This document shows, piece by piece, positions 24,404-37,379 of a stretch of DNA of 64,000 nucleotides. The position numbers and the translations under genes were made by a program. The stretch is from contig JAQFVV010012423.1 in the NCBI GenBank assembly GCA_028023455.1, positions 1,317,273-1,381,272 of the forward strand, given 5' to 3'. Source of the stretch: Epiperipatus broadwayi. Taxonomy: Eukaryota; Onychophora; Udeonychophora; Euonychophora; Peripatidae. Below the pieces are notes generated by a model that saw only the letters and a program-made list of their open reading frames with translations, was not told the DNA's origin and searched no databases. Every line of letters begins with the position of its first letter. The stretch's first letter is position 1.

Positions 24404-24404
24404 T
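24268..24404. repeat. (ATT)n microsatellite, 5' side of the LINE
   Basis: About 45 ATT units with one ATG interruption near 24353. It borders the first base of the LINE 5' untranslated region. Same orientation as 18861-19024. Confidence 0.98.
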
Positions 24405-24865
24405 TAATAATAAAAAATATTAACTTGTTGCACAATGCCTTAATAATAAATTGCAGCTAGAAGAAATGTATTCTTATCTCAAGTTAGTTTGTTTTCTGGC
24501 TGATATTTTTTAAATCAGTTTTTTAAATATTGTAATTTAAAGTATTACATGTATTACACATTTTACTCCAAAAAAACTGCTGTATAAAATGTTGAAGAAA
24601 TGAAATTATTTTATAATATACTCTTATCATTGTTAATCTTAATGTCATTATATTGTCTTATTACAACTGATGCATTCTAGTATTTTTTTTTTAATTTAGC
24701 AATATCCCGAATTTAAGTTCATAAAACCAAACAGTAGCTCATATTCATCAGTCTTTGATATAATTCTATATAACATCTAGATATGATCTATTGTGTTACA
24801 ATCACTTTTAAATCAAACTTTTTTTATTATATTGGTTTTAGCTAAAGCTATTGGATGGATAAGGG
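24405..24865. other. AT-rich DNA, nothing assigned
   Basis: No supported gene or repeat between the microsatellite and the inverted array. Confidence 0.4.
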
Positions 24866-24880
24866 TTATATATATATACA

Positions 24881-26361
24881 TATGATAAACAAAAATGCAA
24901 GTTAAAAAACTTGCTAATGCTTGTATTTATGTCCACAGATGGCGTTCTACCAAAAACGCCCATCAAGCGTATGTTTTGTTTACATAAACGTCAGAGTAGT
25001 TAGTATTCACTATCTCTAACTATAATTCCACTTTCAGATCATGATTTCAAGCTATTTGCTATCGTCAGTGAAAGACAGGAATAAAGAAACTAGATCTAAA
25101 TACAAACTCTGAGCGTTTATGAAACAATTTCTATTCAGCTTGCAAGCATGAATTTTTTTAGACACGTAATGTCTTCAAACTCAGCATAGCAAACCAGATA
25201 GCTATATGGGTCTGATCTCAGTTCAGCATCACCACATAGTAGAAGCCTCTGCAATCTATATCATTGCAAGAAAGACCTCAAAGGTACATTTATGATAAAC
25301 AAAAATGCAAGTTAAAAAACTTGCTAACGCTTGTATTTATGTCCACAGATGGCGTTCTACCAAAAACGCCCATCAAGCGTATGTTTTGTTTACATAAACG
25401 TCAGAGTAGTTAGTATTCACTATCTCTAACTATAATTCCACTTTCAGATCATGATTTCAAGCTATTTACTAACTACTCTGACGTTTATGTAAACAAAACA
25501 TACGCTTGATGGGCGTTTTTGGTAGAACACCATCTGTGGACATAAATACAAGCGTTAGCAAGTTTTTTAACTTGCATTTTTGTTTATCATAAATGTACCT
25601 TTGAGGTCTTTCTTGCAATGATATAGATTGCAGAGGCTTCTACTATGTGGTGATGCTGAACTGAGATCAGACCCATATAGCTATCTGGTTTGCTATGCTG
25701 AGTTTGAAGACATTACGTGTCTAAAAAATTCACGCTTGCAAGCTGAATAGAAATTGTTTCATAAACGCTCAGAGTTTGTATTTAGATCTAGTTTCTTTAT
25801 TCCTGTCTTTCACTGACGATAGCAAATAGCTTGAAATCATGATCTGAAAGTGGAATTATAGTTAGAGATAGTGAATACTAACTACTCTGACGTTTATGTA
25901 AACAAAGCATACGCTTGATGGGCGTTTTTGGTAGAACGCCATCTGTGGACATAAATACAAGCGTTAGCAAGTTTTTTTAACTTGCATTTTTGTTTATCAT
26001 AAATGTACCTTTGAGGTCTTTCTTGCAATGATATAGATTGCAGAGGCTTCTACTATGTGGTGATGCTGAACTGAGATCAGATCCATATAGCTATCTGGTT
26101 TGCTATGCTGAGTTTGAAGACATTACGTGTCTAAAAAATTCACGCTTGCAAGCTGAATAGAAATTGTTTCATAAACGCTCAGAGTTTGTATTTAGATCTA
26201 GTTTCTTTATTCCTGTCTTTCACTGACGATAGCAAATAGCTTGAAATCATGATCTGAAAGTGGAATTATAGTTAGAGATAGTGAATACTAACTACTCTGA
26301 CGTTTATGTAAACAAAACATACGCTTGATGGGCGTTTTTGGTAGAACGCCATCTGTGGACA
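24881..26361. repeat. Tandem-inverted array of a ~410-bp unit
   Basis: Forward unit 24881-25290; partial forward unit 25291-25467; reversed units 25468-25876 and 25877-26286; partial reversed unit 26287-26361. Start points repeat every 409-410 bp and units differ by only a few bases. Forward 24881-25413 pairs with reversed 25468-26000 around a 54-bp centre, giving arms of over 500 bp. The array is bordered by TA repeats on both sides (24868-24880 and 26361-26381). No frame codes for a protein. It looks like a non-autonomous foldback element that grew by unit duplication; near-identity suggests recent origin or homogenisation. Confidence 0.9.
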
Positions 26362-26381
26362 TATATATATATATATATATT

Positions 26382-29300
26382 GTACCCTTGCTAATCAACA
26401 TCCTAATAAAATAATAGTATTTAGTAATATCTTCCCACTTGCTCTTATTTAATAAATATAAGAAATAAATAAAATAAATACTTAAATATAAATACCTATC
26501 TTTAAACTAGCTCATACCTTATAATTCTAAAAATATATGGTTCAATTATAATAAATAATAATCATGAGACATTTAGCAAGGTACAACAGTTGGCAAACAT
26601 CAAGAACACATCCCAAAAGATATACTCTCAATGGCATAAGAATACTACCCTACTAAATTCACATAATAATACAACTACATAATATTCTTATATCTTTGAA
26701 ATATCCTAAATAATTTCAACCATAATACTAATACATTAAATCTCTACCTTTAAAATATAATCCCAGGTTCTTTAAATATAAAATAAATGAATCAATTTAA
26801 AATCCTGTAATTAATTATGATGAAGGATTTTACATTATATTTAACTACCCCTATAAATAATAATAATAACAACAATAATACACAACTAAAATATTTCTTT
26901 AATTAATTTTATTAGTACTTTATTTTTATGCTCAACGTTTAATAATAAAATATAATATAATGTTAAATAATTCCAAACATTATGCAAATCTGATTCACTT
27001 ATGTGGTATTTAAAAAAAATACAGTGTAATCTGAATGAAGTGGCAATATGAAATATGCTCAATTCATATTAATTCATTTTAGGTAGTCTGAAATGATTAA
27101 CAATAATTTTCTAAATAATTTATAAATTTATAATGTGCAAACATATCACATGACTTGTTTAATTTCTATGGATTATATATTATAAAGATGAAGAAATCAA
27201 TAAAATAATATTAGACAAGGAAATTTTCATAAAGGCATTAACAAATTTATTTTAAATTTAAACATTATATAACTCTACATAAGATTATAAATTTGTTGTA
27301 ATTAATTTACAATATTGAGTATGAAAATAAAACAAAATCTTACAAGTAATAAATATAATATGTATAATAAATCAAACAAGATAAATAAAAAAAATATATA
27401 TGTTAGCCTTCACTCTGAACTGTATGAAGTTTTAAAATCAAGTTTTCATATCAACATAAAATTCAAGAATGTTCATATGACTAAAATTATATTACAAAAA
27501 TTTACCTTTCCAGTTTGATAAGAGAATTATTGTTTCTCTAATTCAGATTTAAAAAAAAAATCTTTAAAATATATCTTAGTTAACTTAACTCTTTTGTGGG
27601 TGTATTTTGCTCAAACAATATGTTATATAAAAAAATAAAATAAATAATCATGTAGTAAATTATATTGCTTGGTACCATCTTAAGGTAATTGTATATTTGC
27701 ATATGTTAAAAATAAACATTTAGATATATGTTAAAAATAAACATTTAGATATTTCTCCTTAATCTTTTATCATTCATTCACAGTAAAATATGCATTTTCT
27801 CAAAAACTTATCAATTTTAAATCATTGAGATTTTAAATTTGAGGAATATTAATCATTCCTTTGATATCTTTTTATATTGAACATTACTCATTTAATATCA
27901 TTTGTAAAAAAACACTTATTCCAAAACCTATCTTGCTTTTATCTTAAACAATCCAACTTTCAAAGTTTATCCATTACTTCATTTTCTTAATGCTAATCTA
28001 TATGATGTAAATACACAGAAAATTTGATAGTGATAAAATACAGGATGTGAAGGAAAACAATTCAACAGAATAAGAAAATTTACATAAAAAACAGTGCAAA
28101 AACTATTAGGTATGACTTAGTCAAGTACCAAAGAAAAATCACGTCATGGCTTTCTCAGCTCTTACTGACAACAACAAATAAATGACACTGTCCATGGAAA
28201 TATAATACAGTACTACAATATCTGTATTAATGAAGAAATTCAAAATTTAAAATATATGCTGATATTCATAATCTTCACATATCCTTTATGCATCCAGGAT
28301 TTCTTATCTATTCCCCTGTTCACAAACAATTCCATCTACTGATTTATACAATTAACATCATAAAAATAAGCAAAACAACATTAATAAATAATCTATAAAC
28401 TATCATCTCCAAAACAATCTGAATACTTTTCAAGAATGGTTTCAAAAATATAAGTTTCATTACAATACAAATGATTTTGACAAAATGCAATATAAGATTC
28501 GTATATCCATTTATTCAATATATCATTCATTTCAAATATTAATAGTACATTGTTTTATCTTGCCAATAATATTATAAATAATTACTATATTTATAAGTGA
28601 ATCTATCTTAAACTTATGCATATTTACACACTTTTATGTTTACTATATCTTTAAGTAAAAATCATACGTAATAATAAGTCTCCATAAATCCATTCATCAA
28701 TTAATATGTCATATTAAATTCCAAGCAATAAAAATTATTAAGCAAATATCATATAATAATAATAAATAAATTACCAAATAATCCATATGTCCTCTTGTTC
28801 AGCTATCCATAAACAAATTACATAATAAATTTACCCATCAAAATTATTATTCTATAAATTATGTTTTTAACTTTCCTCAGATTTATTGAAATATTGATTT
28901 ATTTTAAGATTATCTATGCAACAAATATCTATGTTAGTTTAAATCTTAACCCAGACTAAGAAATAAAATAGCAATACATTAAATATTAATATGAAGATTT
29001 TTTTTAAAAAATAAAGTTTAATATTATGAAAAGTTCTCTTCAGCTCCTACACTGACAAACATTGGAGATAAAGTAACTTGACCAGTCACTAGGCAACACA
29101 CTAAGTCTTTACTCAAAGTTTTTTTCCCTCCAGCATAGTTTTATATAAAAAAACCCAAAACCAAATGTTGAATTTTAAAATCCTTAAAAATCCAAATAAA
29201 TGTTGTCAATCCTCATTTGGAAAGACATTTATGACAGTCTTTTTCTGTAATATGTTTACAAGTTGACCATAATTTCTTAAAAAGCAATTTAAATCCATTT

Positions 29301-31242
29301 TTGGCAAATAAAATATTTTTCCGATAATGTACGTATTTTCCAAGGTTCCTTATGGCAGTCACAGATGCATCAAAATCTGATATTCCCAAGCTTGTATTTT
29401 TTATATTTCCAATAAATAACAAATAATTATTTTTTTAAATATTTTTTTAGTTAAATATTGATCAATAATATAAATAAACATTTCATTTCCAAATATTGGT
29501 AATTTATTTATCACAAAAATTATATTCCTCAATAATGCATTTTTCTCTTCTTCAAATAGTTAAACTAATGATAATTCCTTTACTATTTCAGAGATTCAAA
29601 TTACCTTATTCCATATATTTATTAATTATGTTTCAGTTTGTCTTTAAAATATCTTGCTGTAAAGACAAGTCCATTTTTATTCATTTTAAAGACAAATTAT
29701 TATGCTATAAATGCATTATTATTTATAATAAGAAACATTCCAAATAATATACAATATCATTTCCTTTCTATTTTAGAAATTTAAATGCAAAAATGTACTT
29801 TTTCTTCTTTTTTTTATAATTCATAGCAAGATATGGTTCTTTCAAAATGATCTCTTTCTTCAATAAATTATTCTTAATAGCATTAAAACATTTTTCTAGA
29901 ATATAAATGTTCATATTTTCAAAATATATTATATGACACAATTTTAAAGTTCTTATGTAAATTCAGTGTGAATATATTATGGCAAAATCTTCTGCATTTG
30001 GCCATCCTTTTTCCAATTTTTATAAAACAATCTGCATCCCATAAATTACTGATGAGATTTAAGTTAAGCTTATGAGTAGATTTACCAATAGAGAATAGTA
30101 GTTTTTCTATTCACACATCATGTGCCAACAGTAATTAATCCTTTGTATTTTTAAACAACTTTAAAGAAAAATAATATTATTTAAAAAATTAATTTTATAC
30201 AATTTAATTTTATATTAACCTGTTATAACTAATTATTACCTCTTATTACCCTATTATAATCCTGCTTTAATTGTCTAGACATTGATGATTTGCCTATTTA
30301 TACTAGTTTCTATCTAGTAATCCTATTGGATGAATAAAACTAGACAAGTTGACTCATTTGCATACCAATTAAATTTTATAGTTTTAAAAAGGTAAAAATA
30401 AATTATGAATCATCTCTTACTAAAAAAAAAAAATTAACAGAAATATTTAACATTTACAATATTCATAACCATATTCATGCAATTTAAGACATTTTAAAGA
30501 ATATAATTTATTAATTCTCAATAAACTATTGATATCAAATTTATTTTATCCAATTTAATTTGTTAATTGAAATATTATTTACAAATTAACTTAAAATATT
30601 GTCATTACATTTATGTATAATGTTCAGAATGTATCAATTTTACCATCAATTTTAAAAATATTTGAAACTTTATTTAAAATCCTGGAAAGCATCCACACAC
30701 ATCAAACAGTCATGTGATAACTTTTCCAGATATACTGTAATAAAATTTAACTCACTATCTGTAATATATTTCAAATAAATAATTAATTAAAATGCATTAT
30801 ATAAAATATTTAATGTAATAAAGTAAATTAGAATGTATTTTTCTGTTTATTGCAACATAATAAATAAAATTAATCTACTCAGAAAATCACATAATATAAT
30901 TTATAACTTTTAATAATAATTATTGAACATTTTAATTTATGTAAAAACATATTCAGTACTTTATTAAACATTTATACTAGACTTATTAAACTATTGATTT
31001 ACTGCAATGCTTATTAAGCAAAAGAACAACTATGTCTTTTAAATATAGCAGATATAAACGTACTCCTCTTGTGAATAACAAATTATATCACTCTTATCTT
31101 TTATTTTTATACTTGAAATAATTTTGAAACATTTTATAATTTATCTGTGGACTTCTTTTACCAAGTTCAAGTATTTTTACTTATATAATTATAATCATGG
31201 CTTTTAAAAGATCCTAAATTTAATTTTTTTATAAAATGGCAT
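26382..31242. other. Long AT-rich stretch, nothing assigned
   Basis: No gene could be supported. A 24-bp motif ('atgttaaaaataaacattta' and on) is doubled at about 27706-27753. Open frames at 27315-27518 (plus), 29213-29422 (minus) and 29496-29747 (plus) lack family signatures. The minus one has the most balanced residue use but nothing recognisable. Confidence 0.45.
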
Positions 31243-31377
31243 TTTTACAACCTATTTTTTCTCATGTGTCATAGCATTAGCCGGCAAGCAAACTCTCTAA
31301 TAATCCAGGACAACTGCTTGTAAAGCAGCTGTTGCTGACCTCTCAACCACCAATGCTTGACCTTTTACAACCTATTT
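31243..31377 (-). mobile_element. 105-bp tRNA-like SINE with 15-bp TSD (copy 2)
   Basis: Body 31258-31362, flanked by identical 15-bp repeats 'ttttacaacctattt' at 31243-31257 and 31363-31377. It aligns over its whole length with 3431-3535, in the same orientation. Five of the six CpG sites in copy 1 read CA or TG here, so this copy has decayed by CpG loss. The B box is damaged ('AGTTTGCTTGCC' on the minus strand), so it is probably not transcribed. Confidence 0.8.
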
Positions 31378-31560
31378 AACATTCTTTGCATCCAAATGGA
31401 TGGGTACACTATGGAACTGATAATAATCTGATAAAATGTCATTTTTAGTATATTTTTATATATGCTTGCACTAAAGAATTGCTTACAACTTAGTTTAACC
31501 TTCATCATTAGATCTCAAATTGTCTATTCGCATTGGTTTAATGTAATCAGTATTATTTAT

Positions 31561-31640
31561 TGCACTGGCAGAGTGGTCAGTTTGAGAACTAAGCACCCCT
31601 GATTGCAGCTCAATTCTGTTATTTCAGGTGCTCCAACATT
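31561..31640 (+). mobile_element. Possible tRNA-like SINE remnant
   Basis: 'ctggcagagtggtcag' resembles an A box of the Ser/Leu type, and 'gcagctcaattctgtt' about 35 nt on resembles a weak B box. No target-site duplication was found. A second weak B-box string, 'tgtgttcaaatcccc', lies near 31810-31825. Confidence 0.35.
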
Positions 31641-32917
31641 GTCTGGTTTGTCGTCATTAATATCATTTTTTTTTCAACATTATTTTTTGTTTATTTACTT
31701 TTCATTTCTTAATGTAATAAAAAAAAAAAACAACTAAATATTGTTTCAGAAATACGTGGTAGAATTTTGAAATAAGATGGAGTGAATAGCTAAAAGGAGT
31801 TTGAAACTTTGTGTTCAAATCCCCTCTAATTACATATATATAAAGTTAAACTTAAATTATATAAAATGTATATTTGAAGTTAAATTATTCCATGTGTTTC
31901 TGTCTCAATTGAAAAGTAAAGTGATTCCAAAATGCATTCATAGGAAGAGTAATCTGATATTCTGCGCTGATGGATAATTGCGATGTGGAAGAATTGAGAT
32001 GAGGAGTGGACTTCTAAAAACTTTTATATATATATTTCATTTCTTTTTTATATATATTTAATTTTTATTGAGTTTCCCATTAAATTTAAAATTGTTAATG
32101 TTCTTTTTTTAGATATATTTTTTAAAAAAATCTCCTACTTGAAATCTAAACACACTCGGAAAAAAGTTTGTCACTTTACTGATAAACTTGAAATTATAAT
32201 TTTAAAAAAAGTAATAAAATAATTTACAAAAGTACTGTAATCAAATTTAGTTGCAATTCCGCATAATAAAAAGCTCTGTCTTTGAATTATTGTTGCGGAA
32301 ATGATTTATAATAAAAAACGCTTCAAAACATTCTATTGTATTTTTGAATAAAATACAACTCAAAAAAAAAAAAATTTAAAGAATATAATTTAAAAAAAAA
32401 AAGATTCCGTATTAAATTTCAAAATTAATATTTCTAATCATTAAAAAAACAAAATTTAAATAAAAAATATCTTCATTTGAATAAAAAAAAGTGTATATAG
32501 AGTATTACAAATAGACTATAAAATGACGGAAAGCATTATTCTACAGTGTACGGGTTTGTGCCAATATGCATGCATTCAAGAGAATGAATATTTACACAAA
32601 TCATAAAATTATTTAGCTGCAAGTCAGTTAAATTTTTTTAGGATGGTTTAAGAAGGTACAACAACATCTAAAAACATTTAATCATATATTAATACAATAT
32701 TCTACTATTATAAATAGAAAAAAATATCAATTAATATTATTGAAATTGCTTAACACTCTTTTTACATATACATAAAATACATATAAACCAGTTTAAAAAC
32801 GAGAAAGATTTAAAAAAAAAAAAATAAAAGTATATATGCGAGTTTATATAATACTTGTAGATATTAAACCATTAAGCATCACATGATGACCATGTCTTAT
32901 ACTAGCGCATAACTGTT
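31641..32917. other. AT-rich DNA, nothing assigned
   Basis: Poly-A rich. No supported gene or bounded repeat apart from the weak B-box string near 31815. Confidence 0.4.
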
Positions 32918-33260
32918 TATAAACAAGGCAAAACTCTCCATAAGTAGTGCCACTCTATGCCAACCAGACTAATCAATGGATGCCAGAAGGCTTGTGCATA
33001 AAATCCCTATCTAATGCCTACTCATCCAATATCCCCAGACTAGTTTCTAGCTTGTGGCCTTCATCAGTGAGAAGCTTTGGATCTGAGAGCACTGCATTTA
33101 GATCTTAGGATCTAATGCAACCCTCCAGCAAACACCTTTTATCTCTACTTAACTATAAAACTATGAGAATGAAATTGAAAACACAAAAATATCTTCAATA
33201 TAAGCTCAATAGCTTATATAGTCATATGGGTCTGAACTCAGTTCAGCACCCATACATTTT
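32918..33260. repeat. Foldback family A copy
   Basis: Contains in order 'ggcaaaactctccata', 'atcaatggatgccagaag', 'cctactcatccaatat', 'cagactagtttctagctt', 'ggatctgagagcactgca' and a central 'agatcttaggatct', then the module 'gtcatatgggtctgaact'. The first part matches the left arm at 59932-60047. The second arm is replaced by the other module, so this is a rearranged copy. No coding frame. Confidence 0.75.
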
Positions 33261-34644
33261 TGTGTCTTTGGCTCTTTAACAACCATAGCCACCACTATCC
33301 TATTAGGCAGGATTGGTGTTAGATATTGTGATGTTAACATGATGCATATGTTATAGAGCATTAGAAAGTCATCTATTGAGCTCATTATTGACATAAGCTC
33401 ATTCAACAACGAATTCAGTAGAAGGTAATAAACAATTCCTGAATGTAATTAGTTATATAATTGACCATAGCAGAGGCAAACATCGTAGTCTGAATTTTTT
33501 TTTTCATGACTTTAAGGATTCGTAAATTTTTTTAATTTTAAAATTAGATTTTTAATTTCGTCTTTGTAGACCTAAACTCTGACAAAAATATAAATAAATA
33601 TTACTTTTACAATTTAATATAGGGTATATGAGCACAGACTTTCACACCACCCACCTCTCTCCACTCTACAAGCCTGTGTTTCAGTTTTTACAATTTATAT
33701 TTTTGTTCATCTTTTCAGTGTATAAATTTATTTTATTAATAACAATTCAACACTTTGAAATGCATTATATGCTTATTTTTATATCAGTACAATTTTTTAT
33801 GGCAATAATTAACACAAAAATCAAAATAATTTATTTTTACTTAATAATACTTTTAATTTTTAATTTATAATGCAAATCAGTTTTTCGTTTAGCAACTGAA
33901 TGCATTCTTCTTTGAATATTATTTATAGCATTGACCTTAAATAGATATGATAGCTTACAGCAATTAAACTTATTAATTAATAGATATTTGTAAACATTTT
34001 TCTAAATTTTGATTGTAAATATGTGTGCAAATTTATTTGTTTATTGGAAAAAGTTAAAAATCATTATTGAAAATTTGTTTGCATAATGAAAATCTTTTGA
34101 ATAATAGATATTCAAACTAATAGTATCCTATTTATATATCTGATACATTAAATAACTTTTTAATTGACAATGGAAGAAGATAATAATAAAACATATCACA
34201 TATATTTATTGCAGCAGTGCATCACCAAATACAGATGTCAAGGACAAGTATTAAATGTAGCAGCAATGAATAACAACATTTTCATTGATTCTAAATGCTC
34301 AGTAGATTAAGGGTTTTATTCAGATAGTAATGCATATGAATGTCTCAGCATATTCATATGTATAAAATAAAAAAAAATATTTGTTAACTAATTATAAAAT
34401 TAATAATTGGAAGGAAAAAAAGGGAGTAAAACAGATTCTAAAACAATCAAAATTATTAAAGTATTAACTATGCATAGAATTTTCAAGTATTTAAAATTTG
34501 TTTATATTAATTTGGTTTATATAAAATAAATTCAGATAACCAAAAAAAAGTAATATTTTTCTTATTTTCTCTGTTTTATTTTTTTAATTTCCAATTATAA
34601 ATCATCATGTTTTTCTGAAAGTTTGTGATGATGGTGTTCTAGCT
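33261..34644. other. AT-rich DNA, nothing assigned
   Basis: No supported gene or repeat. Frames at 33206-33409 (minus) and 33628-33870 (plus) are not convincing. Confidence 0.4.
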
Positions 34645-34830
34645 GTATTTTTATATTGGACTATTTCCATCATCTAATATGTGTGTTGAATGTCTTTAGA
34701 AAAGTTTAATTTTAGTTAAATATTTCAAATGCATTCAACTGTTAGTAATATCACAGCAAACAAATGTTAATAATATCACAGCAAACAGGTTAGTATATGC
34801 ACTAACTGTTAGTAATGTCACAGCAAACTG
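34645..34830 (-). mobile_element. 5'-truncated SINE 3' part with minisatellite
   Basis: Matches 46890-47105 closely and in the same orientation, including repeats of 'aactgttagtaatatcacag' with 'caaacaggttagtatatgca'. The tRNA-like head present at 47206-47282 is missing here, as expected of 5' truncation during retrotransposition. About three monomers remain. Confidence 0.7.
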
Positions 34831-35989
34831 TTTTCTTTCCAGTATTTTTTGAAAAATACGTCAATGATAAAGTTTGTGTGGGTATGTGATGAGAGGTTGA
34901 CTAAGCTGATTTTTAAAAAGCATGATATTGAGATGGAATTGAGATATATTTTTGATGAGGATCATTAAATTATTTTTCAAAAACACCTGATAACATTTTC
35001 TGTGGTCATAAATACATGTTGATGGCAGAGTGTAGACTAGAATTTTTTTTTATGCAGGCCATGCATGAAAATTAGAATATTATAAAGAGTGGATTATTAT
35101 TGAAATACACAATGGCTTCATGCATATATTATTTGAATTTTACCATGATGGCTTTCTAAAACTGCAGTGATTCTTGAACATCATGGATGCTCCTTGAAGA
35201 AAGAAGTCATGACATCTAGCCTTTAAGTGAAAAATGACCTAGCATAAGGAAGAAAGTATAAATAACTCCATTACCACTCTATCTTATGTGTTTATCTATG
35301 TGTGCCTTACCTAAGAAAGAATAAGATATTTAATGATGCCTGACTATGACCCAAACAAACTACAGAAATTTATAAATCAAACAAATAACCAACTATTGAA
35401 AAAATACCATGAATTATTTGTATGAAATAGAGCAAGTGTGCTTTATTTTATTACTCTGTAAACTCACCCACCTATTAAAATAATCATATGGATTAAATTG
35501 TTTATCTGCAATCTAGTTAAGAAAATACAAAGGAGTAATAAATGAGCTAAAACTCATATAACTTCATTGATAAATAGGAAATAAAAATAATCTCAAAGAT
35601 GGTTATAGTCGGAATGATTAAAGTCTTAATTTATTTTTTTATATCACTAATTTTTGCGGGCAAAAGATAAACAAAATTAAATTATTTTCTTTATTATATG
35701 AATATATTTATATTTCTTAGTAGGTTAACCATTAATTTGCATCAATTTTATTTATACTAATCTGACTACTATATTTATAATGCTAACATTCTTTATTACT
35801 ATTCAAGCATTTTAAACCCTGATTGGGCATTTGGAGTAATAAAATAATTTTTTTGTGTGTTTTATCAAAATTAATTTTAAAAAAAGATAGTATGATTATT
35901 TAATGATATAAATATCTTGTCATACATTGTACCACACATTATTTGAAAAGATGTGATGATAACTTACATGTTATTATAACTGGAATTAA
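34831..35989. other. AT-rich DNA, nothing assigned
   Basis: No supported gene or structured repeat. Confidence 0.4.
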
Positions 35990-36029
35990 AACTGTTGTTA
36001 TATATATATATATATATATATAACAACAG

Positions 36030-36074
<45 letters not shown>
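35990..36074. repeat. (TA)n with 'aactgttgtta' inverted ends
   Basis: (TA)10 is flanked by inverted 11-mers 'aactgttgtta' (35990-36000) and 'taacaacagtt' (36021-36031), followed by about 21 more TA units. The whole is strongly self-complementary. The 'aactgttgt' piece recurs in the small repeat at 36524-36700. Confidence 0.85.
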
Positions 36075-36079
<5 letters not shown>

Positions 36080-36523
36080 TATTTATGCATTTAACCAAGT
36101 TATCTGAGTAGTGCAACATTGCAAATGAATTTCATGAATTCCAATGCTATGATTCAGTGCTAATGAAATGTTTACTAAAATGAATATATTCAAACCTGGG
36201 TTGCTAGTCACACCATTATGAGTTTTCAATAGTATAATGGGGCCAATCTAACAAATAGTTTAGCCACCTCAGCTATCATATATTACATCCATATGATAAG
36301 CATGAAATATTACTGTTGTGGCAATAACATTAACATTAATAGACCTTAAACTGATAGTGATCCTCCATATACTCATCATAATTTATGATTGATCAATAGG
36401 CCATCATTCTAAATACTTGGAATTTAGTTACATTTGATGCTGAAACATGACCTATAGACTTTCTTCAAGATAGCCATCTAGGCATCCAATTACACACACA
36501 TATATATATATATATCATAAAAA

Positions 36524-36700
36524 ACCAGTCAACACTTATATAATCCCAATATCAATAACACTCAACAATTTAAAACTGTTGTCAAGGCAACATATATATA
36601 ACTATGAGAAACCAGTCAACACTTAGATAGTCCCAATACAGATAATAATCAACAATCTCAAACTGTTGTCAAGGCAATCTCCTTTTAACAATAAAAGTGG
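36524..36700. repeat. 87-bp tandem pair, foldback family C
   Basis: Two direct copies starting 'accagtcaacactta' at 36524 and 36611, each with 'aatctcaaactgttgtcaag'-like ends. An inverted arrangement of the same unit is at 38544-38672. A (TA)n run lies just upstream (36500-36516). Confidence 0.75.
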
Positions 36701-37224
36701 AATTACACTTTTACTTATGGTACAATATATTTATATAGTCACTAAAGATTGCAACTTGACCACAGAGATTGAAATTATTGATACAAAGATGTTTAAATAA
36801 ATCTCCTTAAAGGTAAATATAACCTGTTATGAATGCAGACTAATAAATAGTTGATTATAACATTACAAATTGCACCCAAAGTATAACTTAAATAATAGGT
36901 TTAATAATATTCAAGCATTTAGGAGGGAATAATAATAAAAAAATAGAACAAAATAAATGTTATACTATTTAGTTACTTTTTTAAAGATATTTAATTCACA
37001 TTATTTTTTTTATAGATATAGGTTAATAATAGTTGCTAAAATAAAAAGATACAACTTTTTTCTTAACAATGGATAGGAAACCTGATCATAACCAAAGTGG
37101 AAGTGTACATATTCACATAGGATAAATGTAAACACACACACACAAACCATATATTGATTTGTTTTACTATAAAAATATTAAAGTTGTAATTATAAATTTA
37201 TTAAACGCACATTGATTACGTAAG
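36701..37224. other. AT-rich DNA, nothing assigned
   Basis: A short (CA)n run near 37131-37144. Nothing else supported. Confidence 0.4.
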
Positions 37225-37379
37225 TAATATTTACTGAGGCTATAACCTCGACAATATGCGTATAAAATGCGATAGCAGGGACCTCTACAGGTGTAAGCTT
37301 GTGGTAAAAACACCTGTAGAGGTCCCTGCTATCGCATTTTATACGCATATTGTCGAGGTTATAGCCTCAGTAAATATTA
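37225..37379. repeat. Perfect 69-bp-arm palindrome
   Basis: Arms 37225-37293 and 37311-37379 are exact reverse complements (69 of 69 as I read them) around a 17-bp centre. The arms are richer in G+C and CpG than the surroundings. The 60-codon plus-strand frame at 37256 merely crosses the hairpin. No second copy in the window. It may be a very recent foldback insertion, a hairpin-RNA source, or an inverted duplication artefact. Confidence 0.9.

Noticed and set aside
24141-24460. Poly-Leu and poly-Ile frames
   Set aside because: Translations of the (ATT)n microsatellite at the LINE 5' side.
24881-26361. CRISPR-like array, because units repeat regularly
   Set aside because: Units are about 410 bp, inverted half-way, with no spacer diversity, in a eukaryotic repeat context.
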